From contig JALEKN010000012.1 of assembly GCA_022769125.1 (NCBI GenBank), positions 1-64,000 of the forward strand: a stretch of DNA of 64,000 bases, read 5' to 3'. A program made the position numbers and the translations under genes. Positions 49,550-58,514 of the stretch are shown piece after piece. The DNA comes from Agathobacter sp. (GTDB taxonomy: Bacteria; Bacillota; Clostridia; Lachnospirales; Lachnospiraceae). Position 1 is the first letter of the stretch, and the number at the start of each line of letters is the position of its first letter. The notes below the pieces were generated by a model. It was not told the DNA's origin, made no database searches, and worked only from the letters and a program-made list of their open reading frames with translations.

Positions 49550-50869
49550 ATGACAATACTGATAAAAGATGGACATATCTTAAACCCGGCGACGGGTATG
49601 GACGAGATGGCGGACTTGTACATCGAGGATGGAAAGGTCTCAGAAATAGGGAAGAATTGTAAGAAAAAGGCAGATGAGACAATAAATGCCAAGGGATGTT
49701 ATGTCATGCCGGGATTTATTGATATGCATGTACATTTCCGCGATCCGGGGCTCGAGCAGAAGGAAGACATCTATACCGGAATGCAGGCTGCTGCACACGG
49801 TGGATATACAACCGTCATGACAATGCCGAATACGAAACCGGTTGTAGACAATCCGGATGTCGTGCGCTATGTGCATGATAAGGCTGCTTCCGGCAAGTGC
49901 GTCAACGTATTGCAGATCGGAGCCGTTACCAGAGGACAAAAGGGAGAAGAACTTGCCGATATTGAAGGAATGGTTAAAGCAGGAAGCCCTGCAATCAGCG
50001 AGGACGGCAAATCGGTCATGGACAGCGGACTGTACCGCGAGGCAATGAAGATTGCGGCAAGTCTGGATATTCCGGTATTTGCGCACTGCGAGGATATCAA
50101 TCTTGTAAGGGGCGGAGTTGTCAATATGGATGAAAAGGCAAAGGCTCTCGGAATGCCGGGGATCTCCAATGCAGTTGAGGATGTGATTGTCGCAAGAGAC
50201 ATTCTGCTTGCGAAGGAGACCGGTGCGAGACTGCATCTTTGCCATTGCTCAACTGCGGATTCTGTTGAGATGGTTAAGCAGGCAAAGGAAGAAGGCATAA
50301 AGGTTTCCGCAGAGGTATGCCCGCACCACTTTACGCTTACCTCGGATGATATCCCACAGGTTCCGGTTCCGGGACAGACAGAAGGTGCCATGGATGCGGA
50401 TACCAACTACAAGATGAATCCTCCGCTTCGGACGGCAGCGGATGTTGCAGCACTTAAGAAGGGACTGAAGGATGGCATCATGGACGTGATCTCCACGGAT
50501 CACGCACCACATACTTATGAGGATAAGAACACTTCCATGAAGAAGGCACCGTTTGGTATTGTCGGACTGGAGACAGCTGCGTGCCTGACCTATTCCGAAC
50601 TTGTACTTGGCGGGTATCTGACTCCGATGCAGATGGCAGAGAAGATGAGCTACAATCCGGCAAGACTCATCCCAATCGACAAGGGAGACATCCAGCCGGG
50701 CAAGATTGCAGATATTGTGGTCTTTGATCCGAATGAGACGTATGAGATCGATAAGAATACATTTGCCTCCAAGGGACGAAACACACCGTTTGACGGAAGA
50801 AGAGTGACCGGTCGTGTCAGATACACGATCTGTAACGGAACTGTTGTTTACAACTATGAAAATAATTAA
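49550..50869 (+). CDS. pyrC: Dihydroorotase
   Basis: Third step of de novo pyrimidine synthesis: cyclises carbamoyl aspartate to dihydroorotate. 439 residues; I start at ATG 49550 with GGTGAGG 7 bases upstream rather than GTG 49538. Zinc-binding HVHFRDPG near 58, AHCED near 176, LHLCHCST near 228 and catalytic STDHAPH near 303. First of pyrC-pyrF-pyrK-pyrD; only 18 bases after dapB, so probably read from the lysine-controlled promoter unless an internal one exists. Confidence 0.95.
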   Translation: MTILIKDGHILNPATGMDEMADLYIEDGKVSEIGKNCKKKADETINAKGCYVMPGFIDMHVHFRDPGLEQKEDIYTGMQAAAHGGYTTVMTMPNTKPVVDNPDVVRYVHDKAASGKCVNVLQIGAVTRGQKGEELADIEGMVKAGSPAISEDGKSVMDSGLYREAMKIAASLDIPVFAHCEDINLVRGGVVNMDEKAKALGMPGISNAVEDVIVARDILLAKETGARLHLCHCSTADSVEMVKQAKEEGIKVSAEVCPHHFTLTSDDIPQVPVPGQTEGAMDADTNYKMNPPLRTAADVAALKKGLKDGIMDVISTDHAPHTYEDKNTSMKKAPFGIVGLETAACLTYSELVLGGYLTPMQMAEKMSYNPARLIPIDKGDIQPGKIADIVVFDPNETYEIDKNTFASKGRNTPFDGRRVTGRVRYTICNGTVVYNYENN

Positions 50870-50882
50870 GGGAGAATAAACC

Positions 50883-51815
50883 ATGATCAACAAACTGATT
50901 ACCAAAATCCAAAAAACAAACGCACCGATCGTTGTAGGACTTGACCCGATGCTTTCCTATATCCCGGAGCACATTCAGAAAGCAGCTTTTGAGGAGTTCG
51001 GGGAGACACCTGCCGGCGCAGCAGAAGCAATCTGGCAGTATAATAAAGCAATCGTTGATGCAACCTACGACCTGATCCCGGCAGTAAAGCCACAGATCGC
51101 AATGTATGAGCAGTTTGGCGTGGAAGGTGTCAAAGCATTCCAGAAGACTGTAGATTACTGTCATGAGAAGGATCTTGTTGTGATCGGAGATGTAAAGCGT
51201 GGCGATATCGGCTCTACCTCTGCGGCATATGCAACCGGACATCTCGGAAAGGTAGCAATCGGAAGTAAAAGCTATTCCACATTCAGTGAGGACTTTGCAA
51301 CGGTAAATCCTTATCTGGGTTCCGACGGAATCAAGCCGTTTGTTGATGTATGCAAGGAAGAAAAGAAGGGTATCTTCATCCTTGTCAAGACTTCAAATCC
51401 ATCCAGCGGAGAGTTTCAGGATCAGTTGATCGATGGCAGACCGCTTTATGAGCATATCGCAGAGAAGGTGGCAGAGTGGGGAAGTGACTGCATGGGAGAC
51501 TCCTACAGCTACGTGGGAGCTGTTGTCGGAGCTACCTATCCGAAGCAGGGAGAGGTTTTGAGAAAGCTGATGCCAAAGTCCTTTATCTTAGTTCCGGGCT
51601 ATGGCGCACAGGGCGGAAAGGGAGCTGATCTTGTGCATTTCTTCAATGAGGATGGACTTGGTGCGATCGTTAATTCTTCCCGTGGTATTATTGCAGCTTA
51701 TAAGCAGGATAAGTACAAGGAGATGGGAATTACAGAGATGAATTTCGCAGATGCCTCACGTGCAGCAGTGGAAGATATGATCGCCGATATTAAGGGGGCA
51801 CTTGAATCCCGCTGA
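50883..51815 (+). CDS. pyrF: Orotidine 5'-phosphate decarboxylase
   Basis: Last step of UMP synthesis. 310 residues, matching the longer PyrF type (type 2) rather than the ~240-residue type 1. VVGLDPML near 18 and the catalytic DVKRGDIGSTSAAYA near 101 (Lys and Asp), then PGYGAQGG near 240 and NSSRGII near 261. 13 bases after pyrC. Confidence 0.94.
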   Translation: MINKLITKIQKTNAPIVVGLDPMLSYIPEHIQKAAFEEFGETPAGAAEAIWQYNKAIVDATYDLIPAVKPQIAMYEQFGVEGVKAFQKTVDYCHEKDLVVIGDVKRGDIGSTSAAYATGHLGKVAIGSKSYSTFSEDFATVNPYLGSDGIKPFVDVCKEEKKGIFILVKTSNPSSGEFQDQLIDGRPLYEHIAEKVAEWGSDCMGDSYSYVGAVVGATYPKQGEVLRKLMPKSFILVPGYGAQGGKGADLVHFFNEDGLGAIVNSSRGIIAAYKQDKYKEMGITEMNFADASRAAVEDMIADIKGALESR

Positions 51816-51867
51816 TAGAGGCGTGATTAGAGCGGAAGAACAGTAAGTGGATTTGGAAGGACAGATT

Positions 51868-52647
51868 ATGAGTAAATTTGAAGAGAGTGCACAGGTTATT
51901 TTCCAGAGACAGCTTGCACCGGGAATTTTTGATTTGACAATTCAGACTGTAGATATAGCAAAACACGCAAGGGCCGGTCAGTTCATTTCTGTGTATTGCG
52001 CGGATAGAACAAAACTTCTACCACGCCCGATCAGTCTGTGCGGGATTGACAGGGAGAAGGGCACACTGCGTCTTGTATACCGTGTGACCGGAGAAAACAC
52101 GGGAACCGAAGAGTTTTCGAGACTGGCAGCCGGGGATACCATCCGCGTGCTCGGACCTCTCGGCAATGGTTTTACGGTGGAACCGGGAAAGAAAGCTTTT
52201 TTGATCGGAGGAGGAATTGGCGTGCCTCCGATGCTACAGCTTGCAAAGGAGATGGGGGATACCCCGTTTGACATTGTGATGGGCTATCGCAATGCAGATA
52301 CATTCCTGCTGGATGAGTTCAAGGAGCAGGGGAACGTTCTTGTTGCAACGGAGGATGGAAGCGTTGGAACGAAGGGAAATGTCCTTGACGCTATCCGGGA
52401 GAATGCAGTGGATGCCGATGTGATCTATGCATGTGGACCAACACCGATGCTTCGGGCTTTGAAAGCGTATGCCTTAGAACAGAAAATGGAGTGCTATATC
52501 TCCATGGAAGAACGTATGGCTTGCGGAATCGGTGCATGTCTGGCATGTGTATGCAAGACAAAAGAAAGGGATGCACATTCCAATGTCAACAATAAGAGAA
52601 TCTGCAAAGAAGGTCCGGTGTTTGATGCAAAGGAGGTAGAACTGTAA
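51868..52647 (+). CDS. pyrK: Dihydroorotate dehydrogenase electron-transfer subunit
   Basis: FAD- and 2Fe-2S-containing subunit that passes electrons from dihydroorotate oxidation (PyrD) to NAD+. 259 residues from ATG 51868 (GGAAGGA upstream). FAD site RPISLCGID near 53, NAD site LIGGGIGVPPMLQLA near 112 and the cluster cysteines in ERMACGIGACLACVCKT plus a later CKEG near 222-252. Its stop overlaps the pyrD start by one base. Confidence 0.94.
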   Translation: MSKFEESAQVIFQRQLAPGIFDLTIQTVDIAKHARAGQFISVYCADRTKLLPRPISLCGIDREKGTLRLVYRVTGENTGTEEFSRLAAGDTIRVLGPLGNGFTVEPGKKAFLIGGGIGVPPMLQLAKEMGDTPFDIVMGYRNADTFLLDEFKEQGNVLVATEDGSVGTKGNVLDAIRENAVDADVIYACGPTPMLRALKAYALEQKMECYISMEERMACGIGACLACVCKTKERDAHSNVNNKRICKEGPVFDAKEVEL

Positions 52648-53555
52648 TGAATACAAGTGTGAATTTGTGTGGTGTTACATTGAAAAATCCTGTGATGACG
52701 GCATCGGGAACTTTTGGTTCAGGCGAGGAATTCAGCGAGTTTGTGGATCTGAACAAGCTGGGAGCGGTTGTTACCAAGGGAGTAGCGAATGTCCCGTGGC
52801 CGGGCAATCCCACTCCGCGTGTCGCAGAGGTATATGGCGGTATGTTAAATGCAGTTGGGCTTCAGAATCCGGGCATTGATCTGTTCTGCAAGAGAGATAT
52901 CCCTTTTTTGAAGAACTATGATACAAGAATTATTGTAAATGTCTGTGGACGGTCGGCGCAGGACTACTGTGAGGTCGTGGAACGGCTGGCCGATGAACCG
53001 GTGGATATGCTGGAGATTAATATTTCCTGTCCGAATGTCAAAGAGGGCGGCATCGCTTTCGGACAAGATCCCAAGGCGGTTGAAGCAATCACAAAAGAGG
53101 TAAAGAGATATGCAAAGCAGCCGGTTATCATGAAACTTTCCCCGAATGTCACGGACATTACGGAGATGGCACTTGCAGCAGAAGCAGGCGGTGCGGATGC
53201 CCTTTCTTTGATCAATACCATCACCGGAATGAAGATAGATATCAACCGTCGCTGCTTTGTATTGGCAAATAAGACAGGCGGAATGTCAGGTCCGGCAATC
53301 CATCCGGTCGCGGTGCGCATGGTTTATCAGACCGCTCAGAAAGTATTGGTTCCGATCATCGGAATGGGAGGAATTGCAAGCGCAGAGGATGCAATCGAGA
53401 TGATCCTTGCGGGGGCAACCGCAGTTTCCATCGGAACAGCCAACTTTACAGATCCGAAGATCAGCGAGAAGGTTGTTGCCGGCATCGAGGACTATATGAA
53501 GAAGTATCAGGTAGAAGATATCGTGGAACTTGTTGGAGCGGTCCACGAAAGATAA
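52647..53555 (+). CDS. pyrD: Dihydroorotate dehydrogenase, catalytic subunit (class 1B)
   Basis: FMN enzyme oxidising dihydroorotate to orotate, 302 residues. GTFGSGEEF near 23, KGVANVPWPGNPTPR near 48, EINISCPNVKEGG near 123 with the class-1 catalytic Cys, SLINTITGMKID near 190 and IIGMGGIASAEDA near 238. Pairs with PyrK in the class 1B heterotetramer. pyrE, pyrB and pyrI are not in this window. Confidence 0.95.
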   Translation: MNTSVNLCGVTLKNPVMTASGTFGSGEEFSEFVDLNKLGAVVTKGVANVPWPGNPTPRVAEVYGGMLNAVGLQNPGIDLFCKRDIPFLKNYDTRIIVNVCGRSAQDYCEVVERLADEPVDMLEINISCPNVKEGGIAFGQDPKAVEAITKEVKRYAKQPVIMKLSPNVTDITEMALAAEAGGADALSLINTITGMKIDINRRCFVLANKTGGMSGPAIHPVAVRMVYQTAQKVLVPIIGMGGIASAEDAIEMILAGATAVSIGTANFTDPKISEKVVAGIEDYMKKYQVEDIVELVGAVHER

Positions 53556-53592
53556 AGCAAGGGATGAATCCCGGTAAAAGGAGAACCGGACT

Positions 53593-55506
53593 ATGGGTAA
53601 AATGAGAAAAAGGGGATTGGCGTTTCTTTTATGCTGTGTATTCCTGCTGGAATCCTGTGCCGGGGTGTTTGCACAGGATCTGGGAAGTAGTGCAAGACAA
53701 TCCGGACACCCGGTGACCGGCTCACAGAGTGAGTGCACAACAGGCAGGATGAAGGCTGAACCAATAGAGATGGATCTGGCATTGTTTTCAGGCAACCGGT
53801 ATTCGGCAGAAGAACTTTCCGGAGGTCAGATTGATGATGGAAACCCAGGTCTGCCGGGACAGAATCTGCTGAAGGAATCTTTTGCTTATTCAGATGATTG
53901 GGACAAGTATTCATCGAACTATTATTATAACCAGATGAATGAGGACGAACGGGAGTATTGGGATGCACTTGATGCGGTGTGTCTGAAATATCTAAAGAAG
54001 AAAACAGACCTCACAACATATCTGGGGTATTATGTGACTGACTATGTATACAGCAAGAGTCTTACGCTGGATGAAGTGATGGAGGTTGCGCAGATCTTCC
54101 GGTATTCAAATCCACAATACTATTTCTTAGAGCCGCTTATGTTCTATGCAAATACAGGATATCGTGCAGGAGTAGCATTTCTTGTCTACGATGCTTTTGG
54201 AAAAGGAAGCAGGCGTGCAAAGGCCACAAAGAACCTTCAGGACAGGGTGGAATCTTTTGTTACTGCTGTGAATGAATATACAACGGATTATGAAAAAGTT
54301 AAGGCTGCCCATGACATCATCTGCGCCAATACAACATACAACTATGATGTCCTGTATACAACAGGAGAGGTCGATGCTTATGCGGAACAGGAGGCACTGA
54401 CACAAAGTGCATACAGCGCACTTTGCATGGGAAGCACGGTGTGTGCGGGATATGCGCAGGCTTTTGAGATGGTCTGCAATGGAGCAGGAATAGATGCTGC
54501 TGTTGTCACAAGCGTAAATCATGAGTGGAACAAAGTACGGATGAATGATTCCTGGTATAATGTGGATTGTACGTGGGATGACCAGACGAACATTGTCTAT
54601 GATTTTTTTGCAAGAAGTGATTATGCGTATGATTATCTTCTGACCAATGCAGCAAGCCATGTGGAAGAGAGCCAGTGGGATAGATATCTTCCGTCATGTA
54701 CATTGGATTCCGGAAGCGGTGGCAGTTATGCAGGAATGCTTCCGGCTGTAAGTGGTACAACGGAACCGGTGCAGATTACGGTTGAAAATACGTACAGACA
54801 TGATAAGACGGCTGATGAGGATTACGTGAGCGGATATAAGGTCACGCTTACGACAAAGACTCCGGGGGCCGACATTTATTACACAACAGATGGAACGTTT
54901 CCATCACCGGCGTCATCAAGGGCATATCGCTACAGAGGACCATTTACGATTACATATGCAGCTCCGCTTATGGCAATCGCGGTATGCAACCAGCAGTATG
55001 ACAGTGCGGTGACAACGGATGAGTCGTGTGAGGCTCCGACTTATGCAATCCATTATGAGTTAAACGGCGGAGAGAATAATAACGGGAATCCTTCTGGGTA
55101 CAAGATTACGGACAAGACGATCAAGCTGAAAAAACCATCCCGCACAGGCTATAAATTTGGTGGCTGGTATAAAACGAAGAAGTTTAATTCTTCTAAAATA
55201 AAGCAGATTAAATCAGGCTCCGCCGGAGCAATCTGTCTATATGCAAAATGGACACCAATTAAGTATAAGGTCAGGTTTGATGGCAACGGCGCAACAAGTG
55301 GTTCTGTGAGTACGAAGAAGTGTAAGTATGGAACGAATTATACAATGCCTTCTAATAAATACAAAAAAGATGGCTATGAGTTTGTGGGCTGGAGCACGAA
55401 AAAGTCCGGAAAAGGAACCATCTACGGCAACAAGGAGAAATTTACAAATCTTTCCGCAAAATCCGGGGAGACAGTGATTCTCTATGCAGTGTGGAAAAAG
55501 AAATAG
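53593..55506 (+). CDS. Secreted transglutaminase-like protein with InlB/Flg_new repeats
   Basis: 637 residues. Signal peptide about 1-27. A helical region (85-220) leads to a transglutaminase/protease-like core: Cys in MGSTVCAGYAQAFEM near 282, His in VNHEWNKVRM near 315 and Asp in YNVDCTWDD near 331, a complete triad. Then a chitobiase-type beta module (GADIYYTTDGTFPSP near 428) and two InlB B-type repeats (YKFGGWY near 523 and YEFVGWS near 595). Such proteins act at the cell surface on peptides or wall. It follows pyrD by 37 bases with no terminator. Confidence 0.82.
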   Translation: MGKMRKRGLAFLLCCVFLLESCAGVFAQDLGSSARQSGHPVTGSQSECTTGRMKAEPIEMDLALFSGNRYSAEELSGGQIDDGNPGLPGQNLLKESFAYSDDWDKYSSNYYYNQMNEDEREYWDALDAVCLKYLKKKTDLTTYLGYYVTDYVYSKSLTLDEVMEVAQIFRYSNPQYYFLEPLMFYANTGYRAGVAFLVYDAFGKGSRRAKATKNLQDRVESFVTAVNEYTTDYEKVKAAHDIICANTTYNYDVLYTTGEVDAYAEQEALTQSAYSALCMGSTVCAGYAQAFEMVCNGAGIDAAVVTSVNHEWNKVRMNDSWYNVDCTWDDQTNIVYDFFARSDYAYDYLLTNAASHVEESQWDRYLPSCTLDSGSGGSYAGMLPAVSGTTEPVQITVENTYRHDKTADEDYVSGYKVTLTTKTPGADIYYTTDGTFPSPASSRAYRYRGPFTITYAAPLMAIAVCNQQYDSAVTTDESCEAPTYAIHYELNGGENNNGNPSGYKITDKTIKLKKPSRTGYKFGGWYKTKKFNSSKIKQIKSGSAGAICLYAKWTPIKYKVRFDGNGATSGSVSTKKCKYGTNYTMPSNKYKKDGYEFVGWSTKKSGKGTIYGNKEKFTNLSAKSGETVILYAVWKKK

Positions 55507-55539
55507 CTGTCAGGCAGACAGATACAGATGTGGTTTGTC

Positions 55540-55568
55540 TTGCATTTTAGTTTTTGCTATGCTACAAT
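55540..55568 (+). promoter_or_regulatory. Promoter of the EAL-GGDEF gene
   Basis: TTGCAT (55540-55545), 17 bp, TACAAT (55563-55568). Confidence 0.65.
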
Positions 55569-55583
55569 AGTACCGATTTTTAC

Positions 55584-55627
55584 GGGGGGATAGACGGGTC
55601 AAAGCGGACACCGCTATCTCCCTTTTT
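55584..55627 (+). terminator. Leader terminator hairpin ahead of the EAL-GGDEF gene
   Basis: A 10-bp stem with G-U pairs (55584-55593 with 55614-55623) plus an inner CGG/CCG extension, followed by TTTTT. It starts about 10 bases after the predicted transcription start and ends 26 before the ATG, so it is within the leader, not after a gene. Confidence 0.65.
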
Positions 55628-55652
55628 GAGCTTTTATAGAGACGATAAACGT

Positions 55653-57920
55653 ATGGGATGTGTAGATGAGATAACAGAGGAACAATTACATACATATATC
55701 AGACAGGGCGAATTTGAGATGTATCTGCAGCCGCAGTACTCTGTAGCCGGAAACGCACTTGTTGGCGCGGAAGCACTGACCAGATGGAAACATCAGGGCG
55801 AGTTTGTCTCCCCGGCGAAGTTTATTCCGGCGCTGGAACAATGTGGACTGATCGCACAGCTTGACAGTTATATCTGGGAGTGTGCCTTTTCCCTTCAATC
55901 AGAGAAGCAGAGAGAGGGTATTTTTCTGATTCCGATATCGGTCAATGTGTCGAGGGAAGATTTTAATGAGATTGATGTATACAAGACTCTGACAGAGCTG
56001 AGTGAAAAATATGATGTCTCACCTGCATATATGCATATAGAGATTACAGAGTCTGCATTTGTCAATGACAAGGAAATTATCTATGAGGCGGTAAGTAAGC
56101 TCAAAGATTTTGGCTTCATGATACTCATTGATGATTTCGGAAGTGGGTATTCCGCGCTTAATATATTGAAAGATATCGAGGCAGATATCGTAAAGCTGGA
56201 TATGAAATTTTTTGATCTGACGGATCAGAACAATGTCAAGGCACGTAACATTATCTGTTCTGTTATACAGATGGCACAGCTTATCGGGCTTGGAATCATT
56301 GCGGAAGGTGTTGAGACGGTAGAACAGCTTGATATTCTAAAAGAGGCGGGTTGCGATATCATACAGGGATATTATTTCTATCACCCGATGAATGTGGCAG
56401 ATTTTGATGCATTGATGAGAAGTCTGAACAAGGGACGGATAAGAAAAAAGGCAGATGAGAGCTCCTTTGGAAAGGAATGTATCGCTGAGAGCCGCAAACT
56501 TTTGGAAAAGGCTGAGTATGGAGATGCGCTGACACTTGTCCAAAGGGCGGCAGAGCAGATCAATCCGGCGACAGACCCAAGAACATATTGTGACATGCAG
56601 AATCTTACCGGGGTCATCTATGGTGCGATGGGAAATGAACTGCTTGCGGTAGAGCACTACCTTGCCGGACTTAGTGTGGCGTTAAAGAATGATTTTTCGG
56701 TTGTAAGCGGCAAGCTGTACAATAATATCGGCTCCGAATACCAGAGCCTGAAGGATCATGAGCATGCAATCAAGTATTTTGAGCTGTCTGCCAAAGAGCT
56801 TCTAAGAGAAAATAATTCCGGTCAGGAAAATTATGTGCAGAGAGCATTCGTCACAAATATGAACCTATGCGTGGAGTATTACGCTTTGGGAGAATATAGG
56901 CGGGCAGAGGAGTATCTGAATCAGGCAGAGATTTTTGTGAAGACACCGGGGATGGAATCCGACATGTTCCATTTCCTTGCGGTACAGAGCAATCTGTATA
57001 TGAAAACAGACCGCAGGGAATTGGCACAAGAAGGATTTCCACATCTGATGGAACTAGCATTTAATGCTGAGGATCGGTCTGATTTTTGGGATGACATGGA
57101 AATGCTTGGAAATCTTGCACTAGAGCTGCATGAGTTTGCTGCGATGAAACGGGTTCTTGACAATATGGAGAACCAGCTGCATATGTTCTCAGAGGAACAG
57201 ATCGGCCTTGACATTCAGGTAAAGATCCAGGAGATGCGGCTGGCTTATTGTAAGGGAATCAAGGATGAGAAGAGCCTTCGCGAAGCAGAACTTGCGTATA
57301 TTGAGCTGTGCAAGAAACAGTATCTGGAAGGAAAACGAACCAGGGCAGCAGCCATTGATTATAAGATACAGCTGAATATGCAATACGAGGAGAATGTCCA
57401 ATATAAGAAACAGATTGATATCGATCAGCTTACCGGTGTGGGTAACCGTTATAAGCTGGAAAAGGATTATAAGACACTCAAGAAGATAAGTGGTGAAAAT
57501 GGCGGACAGATCGGCGTCGGAATTATCGACCTTGATTATTTCAAAGAGGTGAATGATACCTACGGACATTTGCAGGGAGATTATTATCTGAAGGTAGTCA
57601 GCCAGGTAATCAAGAAGATTATATCTAGTACCGGAGGCATATACCGATACGGAGGCGATGAATTTGTAGTGCTGCTGGTTGATGTAGATGCCGATGAGGT
57701 GACAAAGATCGCGCAGCAGATCAGGGATGAGACGGAGAGCAGGCAGCTCTGTAATCAGGCTTCTGATAGAAATGTCCTTACAGTATCACAGGGATATGTA
57801 GTGCTGGATCAGATCAAAAATATAGATATCTGGCAGATATTGCCATATGCAGACCGCCAGCTGTATAACGTTAAGAAAAACGGCAAGCATGGATACAGGA
57901 TCATTGATAAACTGATCTGA
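55653..57920 (+). CDS. EAL-TPR-GGDEF cyclic-di-GMP protein
   Basis: About 755 residues from ATG 55653. An in-frame ATG at 55554 lies upstream of the predicted transcription start and inside the promoter, so I reject it. The EAL phosphodiesterase (1-250) looks complete: EALTRW, SVNVS, IEITES, DDFGSGYSALN, KLDM, AEGVET and QGYYF. The middle (about 265-590) is TPR-like helices, probably a sensory scaffold. The GGDEF domain (about 605-755) has an intact RYGGDEF and LTGVGNRYKLE. It may make and degrade c-di-GMP. No signal peptide or membrane span. Order EAL first and GGDEF last is the reverse of the common arrangement. Confidence 0.88.
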   Translation: MGCVDEITEEQLHTYIRQGEFEMYLQPQYSVAGNALVGAEALTRWKHQGEFVSPAKFIPALEQCGLIAQLDSYIWECAFSLQSEKQREGIFLIPISVNVSREDFNEIDVYKTLTELSEKYDVSPAYMHIEITESAFVNDKEIIYEAVSKLKDFGFMILIDDFGSGYSALNILKDIEADIVKLDMKFFDLTDQNNVKARNIICSVIQMAQLIGLGIIAEGVETVEQLDILKEAGCDIIQGYYFYHPMNVADFDALMRSLNKGRIRKKADESSFGKECIAESRKLLEKAEYGDALTLVQRAAEQINPATDPRTYCDMQNLTGVIYGAMGNELLAVEHYLAGLSVALKNDFSVVSGKLYNNIGSEYQSLKDHEHAIKYFELSAKELLRENNSGQENYVQRAFVTNMNLCVEYYALGEYRRAEEYLNQAEIFVKTPGMESDMFHFLAVQSNLYMKTDRRELAQEGFPHLMELAFNAEDRSDFWDDMEMLGNLALELHEFAAMKRVLDNMENQLHMFSEEQIGLDIQVKIQEMRLAYCKGIKDEKSLREAELAYIELCKKQYLEGKRTRAAAIDYKIQLNMQYEENVQYKKQIDIDQLTGVGNRYKLEKDYKTLKKISGENGGQIGVGIIDLDYFKEVNDTYGHLQGDYYLKVVSQVIKKIISSTGGIYRYGGDEFVVLLVDVDADEVTKIAQQIRDETESRQLCNQASDRNVLTVSQGYVVLDQIKNIDIWQILPYADRQLYNVKKNGKHGYRIIDKLI

Positions 57921-57959
57921 TGCTGCCGGAATTAAAAATAAAATTTAAGGAGATTAAAA

Positions 57960-58514
57960 ATGCAAAAGAAATTCAGAAACACCAGATTTACTTCATTGCT
58001 CCTTTGTATGATGCTTACTGTGGCAGTAGCATTAACTACAATCGGATGCGCGGACAACAAGGCAGACAGCACGACCTCTACGGAATCACAGAGCGTAAGT
58101 GAAACGGCTGACACACAGGCAGCAGATGATGCCGTGGATACAGAGAGCACTGACGACTCCGCGGATGCACAGGATACAGAGGCGGCAGCGGATACACCGG
58201 CAGATGCAGAAAGCCTTGGAGAGGGTGCGGTACAGTTTACATTTACTGTAGTGGATGCTGACGGAAACGAGACAAATTTTGATATCCATACGGATGCGGA
58301 GACGGTAGGAGCAGCTTTGCTTGAGCAGAATCTGATCGCGGGTGATGACAGCGAGTATGGTCTTTATGTAAAGACTGTCAATGGAATTACCGCAGACTAT
58401 GATACTGACGGAACCTATTGGGCCTTCTATGTGAATGGTGAGTACGCAATGACCGGTGTGGATTCTACTCCGGTTGAAGATGGTGCAGCCTACGCATTTA
58501 AAGTAGAAAAATAA
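57960..58514 (+). CDS. DUF4430 lipoprotein (transcobalamin-like C-terminal domain)
   Basis: 184 residues. Signal peptide with lipobox ending IGC (Cys near 30), a Thr/Asp/Ala/Glu-rich linker (31-88) and a C-terminal domain (about 92-184) with FTFTVVDADG, VGAALLEQNLIAGDDSEYG and YWAFYVNGEYAMTG. This matches DUF4430, related to the C-terminal domain of eukaryotic transcobalamin and intrinsic factor. Its stop overlaps the ATG of an ECF S component by one base. A surface capture protein for a vitamin, perhaps cobalamin, is a reasonable inference. Confidence 0.8.
   Translation: MQKKFRNTRFTSLLLCMMLTVAVALTTIGCADNKADSTTSTESQSVSETADTQAADDAVDTESTDDSADAQDTEAAADTPADAESLGEGAVQFTFTVVDADGNETNFDIHTDAETVGAALLEQNLIAGDDSEYGLYVKTVNGITADYDTDGTYWAFYVNGEYAMTGVDSTPVEDGAAYAFKVEK

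Noticed and set aside
55554-55652. Longer N-terminus for the EAL-GGDEF protein
   Set aside because: The upstream ATG lies inside the predicted -10/promoter region and before the leader hairpin; the EAL domain begins right after ATG 55653.
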